From positions 1 through 19,456 of the forward strand of contig JAIPHS010000008.1 of assembly GCA_021735105.1 (NCBI GenBank): a stretch of DNA of 19,456 nucleotides, read 5' to 3'. The notes below the pieces were generated by a model, which worked only from the letters and a program-made list of their open reading frames with translations, searched no databases and was not told the DNA's origin. Below are positions 6,692 to 14,208 of this stretch, piece after piece; within the stretch, counting starts at the first letter, position 1; each line of letters begins with the position of its first letter. Origin of the DNA: Candidatus Omnitrophota bacterium. Its GTDB lineage: Bacteria > Omnitrophota > Gorgyraeia > Duberdicusellales > 4484-171. The position numbers and the translations under genes were made by a program.

Positions 6692-6707
6692 TATAACTAA
6701 TTATAAT
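6692..6707 (+). promoter_or_regulatory. Possible -10 boxes directly before lgt
   Basis: TATAAC (6692-6697) and TATAAT (6702-6707) stand just upstream of the lgt ATG at 6708; there is no Shine-Dalgarno. Initiation from the first would leave a leader of about 4 nt. The surroundings are very AT-rich, so chance matches are possible. Confidence 0.35.
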
Positions 6708-7460
6708 ATGTATCCTATACTTTTTAAAATTGGCCCGGTTACAATTTATACTTATGGTTTTTTTATATTCTTAGGCGTACTTTCTGGTTATTTTGTATCT
6801 CAAAAAAGAGCTAAAGAAGTAGGGATTGATAAACAGCAATTTTCAAATATATTTTTCTGGACGCTAATAACCGGATTCCTTGGCGCAAGAATTACATATA
6901 TTATTGTTAGTTGGCAGACTTTTATCAAAGCCCCTTTAGAAATTGCTTTAAGCCGAAGCGGTTTTGTTTTTTATGGAGGAGTGCTTTTTGGTTTATTCTA
7001 TCTTTTGTTTTTTGCGCAAAAACATAGAATTAAATTTTTAAAAATCACCGACATCTTTGCACTGGCTACCCCTTTAGCCCATAGTTTTGGAAGGATTGGC
7101 TGCTTTTTTTACGGCTGTTGCTACGGAAAAATAACAAATTCATGGATTGGGATTAAGTTTCCTCCTGGTTCACCGGCTGGTTTAGAAAATGCCAGAGTCA
7201 TACCGACTCAATTGCTCTCGGCTGGTTTTCTTTTTATTTTGTTTTTGTTTTTATTTACAATCAGAAATAAAATAACCCGAATTGGAAAACTGACTGGTTA
7301 TTATCTTTTCACTTATTCTTTATTTAGATTTATTATTGAGTTTTTCCGCGGAGATCCAAGAGGATCATTCCTTGTTTTTTCAACTTCTCAATGGATATCC
7401 ATTTTCTTTGTTTTTGTAGCAGTTATAATCTTAAGTAAAAAACAAGCAAAATATAATTGA
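6708..7460 (+). CDS. lgt: Prolipoprotein diacylglyceryl transferase
   Basis: A 250-residue inner-membrane enzyme that moves diacylglycerol from phosphatidylglycerol to the lipobox Cys of prolipoproteins, the first step of lipoprotein maturation. Seven hydrophobic segments are apparent. The N-terminus MYPILFKIGPVTIYTYG is typical (GPl.i..YG). RSGFVFYGG corresponds to the HGG region in the YGG variant, GRIGCFFYGCCYG is the family signature in its GRIGCF form, and RFIIEFFRGDPRG is the C-terminal Arg/Glu motif. It stands alone between two long intergenic regions, so it probably has its own transcript. The translated stop is followed by 78 nt before nadE. Confidence 0.96.
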   Translation: MYPILFKIGPVTIYTYGFFIFLGVLSGYFVSQKRAKEVGIDKQQFSNIFFWTLITGFLGARITYIIVSWQTFIKAPLEIALSRSGFVFYGGVLFGLFYLLFFAQKHRIKFLKITDIFALATPLAHSFGRIGCFFYGCCYGKITNSWIGIKFPPGSPAGLENARVIPTQLLSAGFLFILFLFLFTIRNKITRIGKLTGYYLFTYSLFRFIIEFFRGDPRGSFLVFSTSQWISIFFVFVAVIILSKKQAKYN

Positions 7461-7500
7461 TTTTTCGGCAGGTTAATCAATATCCCTAAAACTACTATCG

Positions 7501-7529
7501 CTTGAATAAACTCCTAAATTCAGTATAAT
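7501..7529 (+). promoter_or_regulatory. Promoter for the nadE-folK-panC block
   Basis: CTTGAA (7501-7506) and TATAAT (7524-7529) are 17 nt apart. The -10 ends 9 nt before the ATG at 7539, so the predicted leader is only 2-3 nt. No Shine-Dalgarno sequence is present. Confidence 0.55.
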
Positions 7530-7538
7530 ACCTTATCT

Positions 7539-9140
7539 ATGATAAAAATTGCTTTAGCTCAAATTAATCCTACAGTTGGCGACCTTAAAGGAAATGCTCA
7601 AAAAATCGCTGAATCCATAAAAAAAGCTAAAAAAAATGGATCAAACTTTATAGTCTTTCCTGAGTTAGCTTTAACCGGGTACCCTCCTGAAGACCTCTTG
7701 CTAAAAAACTACTTCATCAAAGAAAATATCAAAATCTTAAATAAAATAAAAAAAGAAACTGCTGGAATTACTGTAATTGTCGGTTTTGTCGACAAAAGCA
7801 AACTTAAAACATATAACAGCTGTGCAATAATCCAAGATAAAAAAATAATCGATACCTATCACAAAATCTATCTGCCTAACCATGGTATTTTCGACGAAAA
7901 AAGATATTTTAGCCCCGGCAAAACATTGCCCGTCTATGAATATAATAATAAAAAATTTACCGTAACGATCTGTGAAGATCTTTGGATAAAAAGGCATCAA
8001 TTTAGTTTAAAAGATAAAAACCTTGATTTTATCATAAATATTTCAGCTTCGCCTTTTAGTATTAAAAAAATAAAACAAAGAAAAAAAGTCATATCTTCAA
8101 TTGCTAAAGCTGCAAGAAGCTTTATTTTTTACTGTAACCTGGTTGGAGGGCAAGATGAAATAGTTTTTGACGGAAGAAGCCTAATTTATTCACCAAAAGG
8201 TAAACTTCTAAAACAAGCTAAAAAATTTTCAACTGATATAATTTATTTCAACTTTAAAAAGCCTGGACAAAAACCAATTCAAATACAATCAAATAAAATT
8301 GAAAATATCTATTCAGCCCTTTCGTTGGGAATAAAAGATTATATGCGAAAAAATAAATTCCAAAAAGCTATTTTGGGGCTAAGCGGGGGATTAGATTCAG
8401 CTGTAACACTGGCAATTGTAGCAAAAAGCATCGGATCAAACAAAGTAAATGCTTTAATTATGCCCTCCTTCTATTCATCCAAAGAAAGTCTAACTGATGC
8501 AATCAAAATCTGTGAAAACTTAAAAATAAACTACTATACGGTAACAATCAATAATATCTTTGATTGCTTTAACCGAGATCTTAAGCCTTATTTTAAAAAT
8601 TTACCTACCGACAGCACCGAAGAAAACCTTCAAGCTAGAATTAGAGGAAATATTTTGATGGCTTTTTCAAATAAATTCGGCCACTTGGTTATAACCACTG
8701 GCAACAAAAGCGAGATATCCTGCGGTTATTGCACCCTTTATGGCGATATGGCTGGAGGATTTGGAATTTTAAAAGATGTTTACAAAACATCAGTTTATCA
8801 ACTAGCTCGTTTCATCAATAAAAAAAACAAGAAAAGCATAATACCGAAATCAATTATCAATAAAGCTCCTTCAGCAGAATTAAAACCTAATCAAAAAGAT
8901 ATTGACAATCTTCCCAAATATAGTTTATTAGATAAAATACTGCATCTATACGTAGAAAATGATATAGATTTTCAAGGGATCGTTAAATTAGGTTTTGACC
9001 GAAAAGTGGTAAAAAAAATTATTGAAATGGTAGATTCTTCTGAATATAAAAGAAGGCAATCTCCAATTGGAATAAAAATCAGCGAAAAAGCTTTTGGCAA
9101 AGATCGCAGAATGCCAATAACAAACAACTTCACAAATTAA
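7539..9140 (+). CDS. nadE: Glutamine-dependent NAD+ synthetase
   Basis: A 533-residue two-domain enzyme making NAD+ from deamido-NAD+ with ammonia released from glutamine. The N-terminal nitrilase-type glutaminase domain shows the Glu42 (FPELALTGYPPEDLL), Lys109 (YHKIYLPN) and Cys145 (TICEDLW) triad. The C-terminal synthetase domain begins near 275 with the ATP-pyrophosphatase loop GLSGGLDSAVTL, then TTGNKSEISCGYCTLYGDMAGG and PSAELKPNQKD. Length is normal for the bacterial two-domain form. Asp dehydrogenase, which can supply iminoaspartate at the other end of the pathway, lies three genes downstream. folK starts one nucleotide after the stop. Confidence 0.97.
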   Translation: MIKIALAQINPTVGDLKGNAQKIAESIKKAKKNGSNFIVFPELALTGYPPEDLLLKNYFIKENIKILNKIKKETAGITVIVGFVDKSKLKTYNSCAIIQDKKIIDTYHKIYLPNHGIFDEKRYFSPGKTLPVYEYNNKKFTVTICEDLWIKRHQFSLKDKNLDFIINISASPFSIKKIKQRKKVISSIAKAARSFIFYCNLVGGQDEIVFDGRSLIYSPKGKLLKQAKKFSTDIIYFNFKKPGQKPIQIQSNKIENIYSALSLGIKDYMRKNKFQKAILGLSGGLDSAVTLAIVAKSIGSNKVNALIMPSFYSSKESLTDAIKICENLKINYYTVTINNIFDCFNRDLKPYFKNLPTDSTEENLQARIRGNILMAFSNKFGHLVITTGNKSEISCGYCTLYGDMAGGFGILKDVYKTSVYQLARFINKKNKKSIIPKSIINKAPSAELKPNQKDIDNLPKYSLLDKILHLYVENDIDFQGIVKLGFDRKVVKKIIEMVDSSEYKRRQSPIGIKISEKAFGKDRRMPITNNFTN

Positions 9141-9141
9141 A

Positions 9142-9555
9142 ATGATAAATGCATTTGTAAGCCTTGGCTCAAACCTCGGCAACAAAAAAGAAAATATCGA
9201 AAAAGCTATAAAAAAAATAGGTTCTATAAAAAATGCAAAGATAGAAGAAATATCGTCCTTAATCGAGACAAAACCTCATCAAGCGCCCGGGCCCAACTAC
9301 TTAAACGGGGTGATAAAAATAATTACTAATCTGTCAGCAGAAAATTTGCTTGATTGTTTAAAAAAAATTGAAACAGAATTGGGAAGAAAGCGTAGTTTTA
9401 AAAATGCGCCGCGCACAATTGATTTGGATATATTATTGTATGGAAATAAAAAAATAAAAACTAAAAAACTTATAGTTCCTCATCCCAAATTAAAAATACG
9501 AGATTTTTTTAAAAAATCCCTATTAGAAATTGAACCAAATCTAAAATTAGTTTAA
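9142..9555 (+). CDS. folK: 2-amino-4-hydroxy-6-hydroxymethyldihydropteridine pyrophosphokinase
   Basis: A 137-residue HPPK, transferring pyrophosphate from ATP to 6-hydroxymethyl-7,8-dihydropterin in folate synthesis. FVSLGSNLGNK opens the protein, ETKPHQAPGPNYLNGVIKI matches the substrate loop, and the signature KNAPRTIDLDILLYG (about 86-100) carries the metal-binding Asp pair; VPHPKLKIRDF closes the fold. It is somewhat short (usual 150-170) because the C-terminal tail is brief. It is packed between nadE and panC with one-nucleotide gaps and no separate ribosome site, so translation is probably coupled. Confidence 0.95.
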   Translation: MINAFVSLGSNLGNKKENIEKAIKKIGSIKNAKIEEISSLIETKPHQAPGPNYLNGVIKIITNLSAENLLDCLKKIETELGRKRSFKNAPRTIDLDILLYGNKKIKTKKLIVPHPKLKIRDFFKKSLLEIEPNLKLV

Positions 9556-9556
9556 A

Positions 9557-10426
9557 ATGATTACAACAAAAAGTATTACTAATTTAAAAAAATTAGTTAA
9601 AAAAGTTAAAAAAACCGGTAAAACAATTGGCTTTGTGCCCACCATGGGAGCCTTGCATGAGGGGCACCTTTCTTTAATCGACAGAGCAAAAAAAGAAAGC
9701 AACTACCTGATAGTAAGCATCTTTATAAATCCTTTACAATTTAGCCCCTCAGAAGATTTCAAAAGATATCCCCGTAACATAAAGATTGATAAAAAAACAT
9801 TGAAAGAAAAAAAAGTTAACCTTTTATTTTATCCACAAACCGATAAAATATATAATCCTGATTTTTCCACCTTTGTTGAGGAAACAAAATTAAGTAAAAA
9901 ATTATGTGGAAAATCCCGGCCCGGACATTTTAAAGGAGTTACCACAGTAATTACAAAGCTTTTTAACATAATTAATCCGGACCTCTCCTATTTTGGGCAA
10001 AAGGATTATCAACAAGCTTTGATTATAAAAAAAATAGTAAGAGACCTCAATTTTGCAGTAAAAATAAAGATTGCCCCGACAATAAGGGAAAAAGATGGAT
10101 TAGCATTAAGTTCCCGCAACCTATACCTTAGCCAAAAAGAACGTAAAGAATCTAAGTCAATATATCAAGCATTGTTACAAGCAAAACAAATGATTAAAAA
10201 TAATGAAAAAAATCCTAAAAAAATAATCAATCAGATAAATAAAATAATGGTAAGCAACTCTACAGCTTCAATTGATTATATTGCAATTCGCGATGCAAAT
10301 AATTTAGAAGAAATTAAAGAGATAAAGGGGAAAGTTTTTATTGGGATTGCTGCCTATTTTGACTCGCTTAACGGCGAAGCCGCTGGCAAAACCCGTCTTA
10401 TTGATAATATTATTGTTGAAAGTTAA
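9557..10426 (+). CDS. panC: Pantothenate synthetase
   Basis: A 289-residue enzyme joining pantoate and beta-alanine with ATP. The ATP-binding HIGH-like motif lies in VPTMGALHEGHLSL (27-40), followed by VSIFINPLQFSPSEDFKRYPR, KSRPGHFKGVTTV, LSYFGQKDYQQ and REKDGLALSSRNLYLS with the KMSKS-equivalent region. Near the C-terminus GIAAYF is separated from GKTRLIDN by eight extra residues, DSLNGEAA (24 nt, 10361-10384), where the homologues I know run straight through. The insertion is more GC-rich than its surroundings and keeps the frame. panB and panD are not in the window. Confidence 0.96.
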   Translation: MITTKSITNLKKLVKKVKKTGKTIGFVPTMGALHEGHLSLIDRAKKESNYLIVSIFINPLQFSPSEDFKRYPRNIKIDKKTLKEKKVNLLFYPQTDKIYNPDFSTFVEETKLSKKLCGKSRPGHFKGVTTVITKLFNIINPDLSYFGQKDYQQALIIKKIVRDLNFAVKIKIAPTIREKDGLALSSRNLYLSQKERKESKSIYQALLQAKQMIKNNEKNPKKIINQINKIMVSNSTASIDYIAIRDANNLEEIKEIKGKVFIGIAAYFDSLNGEAAGKTRLIDNIIVES

Positions 10427-10447
10427 AAAAAGTTAATTTTTTTAAAA

Positions 10448-10453
10448 AAGGAG
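10448..10453 (+). promoter_or_regulatory. Shine-Dalgarno site AAGGAG for nadX
   Basis: AAGGAG with 6 nt to the ATG at 10460. It confirms that this genome uses canonical ribosome binding sites, in contrast to the genes with none. Confidence 0.7.
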
Positions 10454-10459
10454 ATAAAA

Positions 10460-11263
10460 ATGAAAAAAATAGGGCTAGTCGGTTGTGGTGCTATTGGAGA
10501 AGGTGTTGCCTTATTTATCGATAGAAATTTATCTAAATACGCTTATCTTACAACTTTAGCCGACAAAAGAAAAACAGCCGCAAACTCACTTAATAAAAAA
10601 TTACTAAAAAAAGCAAAAATAAAGGCCATAAATAATTTAATGAAAGAGGTAGACCTGGTAATCGAAACTGCTTCACAAGCTGCTGCCGGCCAAATCATGA
10701 AGCAAAATTTAAAATATAAAAAAGATATAATTATCTTAAGCGTAGGAGCAATAATAAAAGATTTACAAATACTAAAAAAATTTCAGGAAAAAAATATAAA
10801 TTTATATATACCCTCAGGAGCAATCACCGGAGTAGATGGCTTATCAGCTTTAGCTAAAGGTAATATAAAAAAATTAACTATTACAACGTCTAAGCCGCCG
10901 GCCGGCCTAACCGGAACTGCTTATCTGAAAAGTAAAAAGATAAATATAGATAAAATAAAAAAACCAACTATTATCTTTTCAGGAAATGTTGCTGAAGCTA
11001 CAAAATATTTTCCTAAAAATATTAATGTCGCTGCCACTTTACTTTTAGCTTCTAAATACGATAAAGTTAAAGTTATGATAAAATTAAATCCAAAAATTAA
11101 AAAAAATATCCATAAAATTGAAGCTATAGCAGATGAAGCTAAAATAAAAATAGAAGTTGAAAATGCGTCTTCAAAAATAAATCCTAAAACAAGCGCTTTG
11201 ACAATTCTTTCAACTCAAACATTGCTTGAGAAAATTTTTTCTTCTCTAAAAATAGGAAGCTAA
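10460..11263 (+). CDS. nadX: L-aspartate dehydrogenase
   Basis: A 267-residue NAD(P)-dependent aspartate dehydrogenase, which oxidises aspartate to iminoaspartate for quinolinate synthase in NAD synthesis, replacing the oxygen-dependent NadB. The Rossmann motif GLVGCGAIGEG is at 5-15. ETASQAAA, LSVGAII, YIPSGAITGVDGL, TITTSKPPAGL, FSGNVAEATKYFPKNINVAATL and KNIHKIEAIAD (with the probable catalytic His) follow the family order, and ENASSKINPKTSALT is near the end. Use of this enzyme rather than an oxidase suits an anaerobe. It follows panC by 33 nt and has its own good ribosome site. Confidence 0.93.
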   Translation: MKKIGLVGCGAIGEGVALFIDRNLSKYAYLTTLADKRKTAANSLNKKLLKKAKIKAINNLMKEVDLVIETASQAAAGQIMKQNLKYKKDIIILSVGAIIKDLQILKKFQEKNINLYIPSGAITGVDGLSALAKGNIKKLTITTSKPPAGLTGTAYLKSKKINIDKIKKPTIIFSGNVAEATKYFPKNINVAATLLLASKYDKVKVMIKLNPKIKKNIHKIEAIADEAKIKIEVENASSKINPKTSALTILSTQTLLEKIFSSLKIGS

Positions 11264-11270
11264 TTTAAAG

Positions 11271-11361
11271 TCCAATGTCCTAAGTCCAAAGTCCAAAGCC
11301 AATATAAAGGCATAGGACCTAGGGCATAGGACTTAGGACATAGAACTTAGGACTTAGGACC
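11271..11361. repeat. Thirteen-unit heptanucleotide array, two opposed arms, locus D
   Basis: Exactly 91 bp in a 7-nt register. Left arm: TCCAATG, TCCTAAG, TCCAAAG, TCCAAAG (11271-11298). Two degenerate units (CCAATAT, AAAGGCA) form the centre. Right arm: TAGGACC, TAGGGCA, TAGGACT, TAGGACA, TAGAACT, TAGGACT, TAGGACC (11313-11361). The arms are in opposite orientation: GTCCTAAGTCC (11277-11287) is the reverse complement of GGACTTAGGAC (11329-11339 and again 11350-11360). The array ends 4 nt before the uvrA ATG. It leaves no Shine-Dalgarno for uvrA and could place the start codon beside a strong hairpin. Confidence 0.9.
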
Positions 11362-11365
11362 AAAC

Positions 11366-14152
11366 ATGTATAACTACATAACGATAAAAGGGGCAAAAGA
11401 ACATAATTTAAAAAATATTAATGTTAAAATCCCTAAAAATAAGATAACTGTAATCACCGGCCTTTCCGGCTCAGGAAAATCATCCCTAGCTTTTGATACT
11501 ATTTATGCTGAAGGGCAACGCCGCTATGTAGAGAGCTTATCTAGCTATGCCAGGCAATTTCTCGAACAACTTCAAAAACCTAATCTAGAACATATTGAAG
11601 GGCTTTCACCAGCGATTGCTATCGAGCAAAAAAAGGCTGGAGGCTCGCTGCGCTCAATTGTTGCCACCCAAACTGAAATTTATGACTACCTGCGCCTGTT
11701 ATATGCAAGAATTGGAAAACCATACTGTCCTAGCTGCGGGCGGCAAATATCCAAACAAACTCCACAACAAATAATTGATCAAGTAATAAAGCTATCTCAA
11801 GATAACAAAGTGTTTATCCTTTCACCTATTATCCGCGGTAAAAAGGGCAGTTACCAAGCTTTATTTGAAAGGCTGTTGAAAGAAGGCTTCTCCCGAATAA
11901 GAATTGATAAAAAAATCTACAGTTTAGATGAAAAAATCAAGATTAATCGCTACAAAATGCATGATATTGAAATCCTAGTCGATAGAATTAAAATATCGAA
12001 AAAATATAGAAAAAGGATAGCTTCTTCTGTTGAAACAGCAATCAAATACTCGCAAGGTTATCTTTTAATCTATAACCTAACCAAAAATAAAGAGGTTTTA
12101 TTTAATACTCATCTAAATTGCGCCTATTGCCAAATATCTTTTCCCAAACTTGAACCCAGGCTTTTTTCTTTTAATTCTCCTTATGGAGCTTGCCCTGCCT
12201 GCAAAGGCCTCGGAATCCATCTTGAATTCGATCCTGATTTAATTATTCCCGATAAAAACAAAAGCCTCTCTCAAGGAGCAATTGAACCTTTTAGGCGGGG
12301 AAGCAGGGGCTCTATGATGTACTATCGTGCCCTCTTAAAAGAGTTGGCTTATGAACTTAATATATCCATGGATACTCCTTTTAGAAAACTTTCGAAAAGT
12401 ACTCAAAAAACTATCCTTTACGGAAATAATAATATCTATCTCTGGTCAAAACCATACGAAGGAGTTATCCCTCATTTAGAAAGAATATTTAGTAAAACAG
12501 AATCTCAATACCGTAAACATGATATTGCAAACTATATGTCAAAATTACCTTGCCCTAGCTGCAAAGGGATGCGGCTAAAAAAAGAAGCTCTTTCTGTCTT
12601 TATAGAAAAATACAACATTTGGGAGATATTACAGATGAACATTAAAGCTGCTTTTGATTTTTTCACAAAATTGGAACTTACTAGCTCAGAGAAAAAAATT
12701 GCAGATGAAATTATAAAAGAAATACGAAAAAGACTGCAATTTTGTTTGACTGTGGGCCTGTCTTATCTTTGTTTAGATCGGCTTAGCTCTACGCTATCTG
12801 GAGGGGAGGCGCAAAGAATAAGATTGGCCACCCAGGTTGGCTCTGCCCTTTCAGGCGTAATTTACATTCTTGATGAACCAACCATTGGGCTCCATCCCCG
12901 TGATGATAAAAATTTAATTAAGACATTAAAAAAATTAAAAGAATTAGGAAATACAATAATTGTTGTCGAACACGACAAGCAAATGATTAACGCTGCCGAT
13001 TATATTATCGATTTAGGGCCCGCTGCTGGAATTAATGGGGGAGAGGTCGTTTATGCCGGCAAGATAAATGGTATAAAAAAATCCAAATCCTTAACCGGCC
13101 AATACCTCAGCCAAAAAAAGGAAATTAAAATGCCCGCAAAACGCAGAGACTACAGAAACAAACCATATCTTGAAATAAAAGGAGCTTGCGAACATAATTT
13201 AAAGAAAATAAATGTAAAATTTCCTTTAGAAAATTTTATTTGTGTAACTGGTGTCTCTGGATCGGGAAAATCCACTTTAGTAGAAGAGATACTCTATCGG
13301 GCTTTAGCAAAAAATATTTATAATTCACGCCTTAAGCCGGGTAAATTTAAAAAAATTAACGGCCTAAAAAATATTGATAAGGTAATTATTGTTGATCAAT
13401 CCCCGATTGGCAGAACCCCGCGTTCCAATCCTGCGACTTATACCGGCGTTCTTACTCCGGTCAGAGAACTTTTTAGTAAATTACCTGAAGCGCGAGCTAG
13501 AGGTTTTAAAAAATCCCGATTTAGCTTTAACCTTTCCGGCGGCCGCTGCCAGGCTTGCCGCGGTGAAGGGACCAAAAAAATTGAAATGCATTTTTTACCA
13601 GATATTTATATCCCTTGTGAGGTTTGTCAAGGGCAAAGGTTTAATAAGCAAACTTTAGAGGTAAAATATAAAGGGAAAAATATTTCCGATGTCTTAAATA
13701 TGAATTTAGACCAAGCCTACCAACTTTTTAGCAACATCCCTTCAATAACCGGCATCTTACAGACCATAAAAGACGTGGGCTTAGGTTATATAAAACTGGG
13801 GCAACCCGCAACCACCTTGTCAGGCGGAGAAGCTCAAAGAATAAAACTGGCATCGCAACTACGCAAAAAAGCAACTGGAAAAACCCTTTATATCCTTGAT
13901 GAACCAACCACCGGCCTGCATTTTGAAGATATTAAAAAACTTCTTTTTGTTCTTCAAAAATTAGTAAATAAAAAAAACACAATTTGTATAATTGAACATA
14001 ATTTAGATGTAATAAAATGTGCTGATTATATTATTGATTTAGGTCCGGAAGGTGGAAAAAATGGAGGTAAATTAATTAGTTGCGGCAGCCCTGAAAAAAT
14101 AATTAAATCTAAGAAATCTTATACTGGATATTTTTTAAAAGAAACCCTTTAG
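11366..14152 (+). CDS. uvrA: Excinuclease ABC subunit A
   Basis: A 928-residue DNA damage sensor of nucleotide excision repair, a tandem ABC ATPase that loads UvrB. Walker A motifs are GLSGSGKS (32-39) and GVSGSGKS (about 629-636). Each half has an LSGGEAQRI signature followed by ILDEPTIGLHPRDD or ILDEPTTGLHFEDI. Zinc-binding pairs are visible: CPSCGRQI, CAYCQI with CPACKG, CPSCKG, and the C-terminal CQACRGEGT with CEVCQG. Length is normal. The usual RSTVGT stretch is RSIVAT. The start ATG is at the end of a 91-bp heptamer array without a recognisable ribosome site. uvrB and uvrC are not in the window. Confidence 0.98.
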   Translation: MYNYITIKGAKEHNLKNINVKIPKNKITVITGLSGSGKSSLAFDTIYAEGQRRYVESLSSYARQFLEQLQKPNLEHIEGLSPAIAIEQKKAGGSLRSIVATQTEIYDYLRLLYARIGKPYCPSCGRQISKQTPQQIIDQVIKLSQDNKVFILSPIIRGKKGSYQALFERLLKEGFSRIRIDKKIYSLDEKIKINRYKMHDIEILVDRIKISKKYRKRIASSVETAIKYSQGYLLIYNLTKNKEVLFNTHLNCAYCQISFPKLEPRLFSFNSPYGACPACKGLGIHLEFDPDLIIPDKNKSLSQGAIEPFRRGSRGSMMYYRALLKELAYELNISMDTPFRKLSKSTQKTILYGNNNIYLWSKPYEGVIPHLERIFSKTESQYRKHDIANYMSKLPCPSCKGMRLKKEALSVFIEKYNIWEILQMNIKAAFDFFTKLELTSSEKKIADEIIKEIRKRLQFCLTVGLSYLCLDRLSSTLSGGEAQRIRLATQVGSALSGVIYILDEPTIGLHPRDDKNLIKTLKKLKELGNTIIVVEHDKQMINAADYIIDLGPAAGINGGEVVYAGKINGIKKSKSLTGQYLSQKKEIKMPAKRRDYRNKPYLEIKGACEHNLKKINVKFPLENFICVTGVSGSGKSTLVEEILYRALAKNIYNSRLKPGKFKKINGLKNIDKVIIVDQSPIGRTPRSNPATYTGVLTPVRELFSKLPEARARGFKKSRFSFNLSGGRCQACRGEGTKKIEMHFLPDIYIPCEVCQGQRFNKQTLEVKYKGKNISDVLNMNLDQAYQLFSNIPSITGILQTIKDVGLGYIKLGQPATTLSGGEAQRIKLASQLRKKATGKTLYILDEPTTGLHFEDIKKLLFVLQKLVNKKNTICIIEHNLDVIKCADYIIDLGPEGGKNGGKLISCGSPEKIIKSKKSYTGYFLKETL

Positions 14153-14162
14153 TTTATTAAGC

Positions 14163-14196
14163 TTCTGTTTGACAGAAAGTTAATAGATGATAATAT
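14163..14196 (+). promoter_or_regulatory. Promoter with dyad over the -35, TPR/exbBD operon
   Basis: TTGACA (14169-14174) is followed after 16 nt by TAATAT (14191-14196). GATAAT at 14189-14194 is an alternative -10 with a 14-nt spacer. The -35 lies within the perfect dyad TTCTGT-TTG-ACAGAA (14163-14177), which could be a small operator or a weak hairpin. The ATG at 14209 would leave a leader of about 6 nt. Confidence 0.45.
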
Positions 14197-14208
14197 TTGT
14201 TAAAGCTG

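Noticed and set aside
11271..11361. CRISPR array
   Set aside because: Units are 7 nt and contiguous, with no spacers of 25-40 nt, and no cas genes are in the window.
13389..13658. 89-codon plus-strand frame inside uvrA
   Set aside because: It overlaps the UvrA C-terminal zinc-finger region in another frame and has no family features.
14197..14208. TTG start for the TPR protein
   Set aside because: The ATG at 14209 gives a standard signal peptide (MKKLAK...), and the TTG sits at the end of the -10 region.
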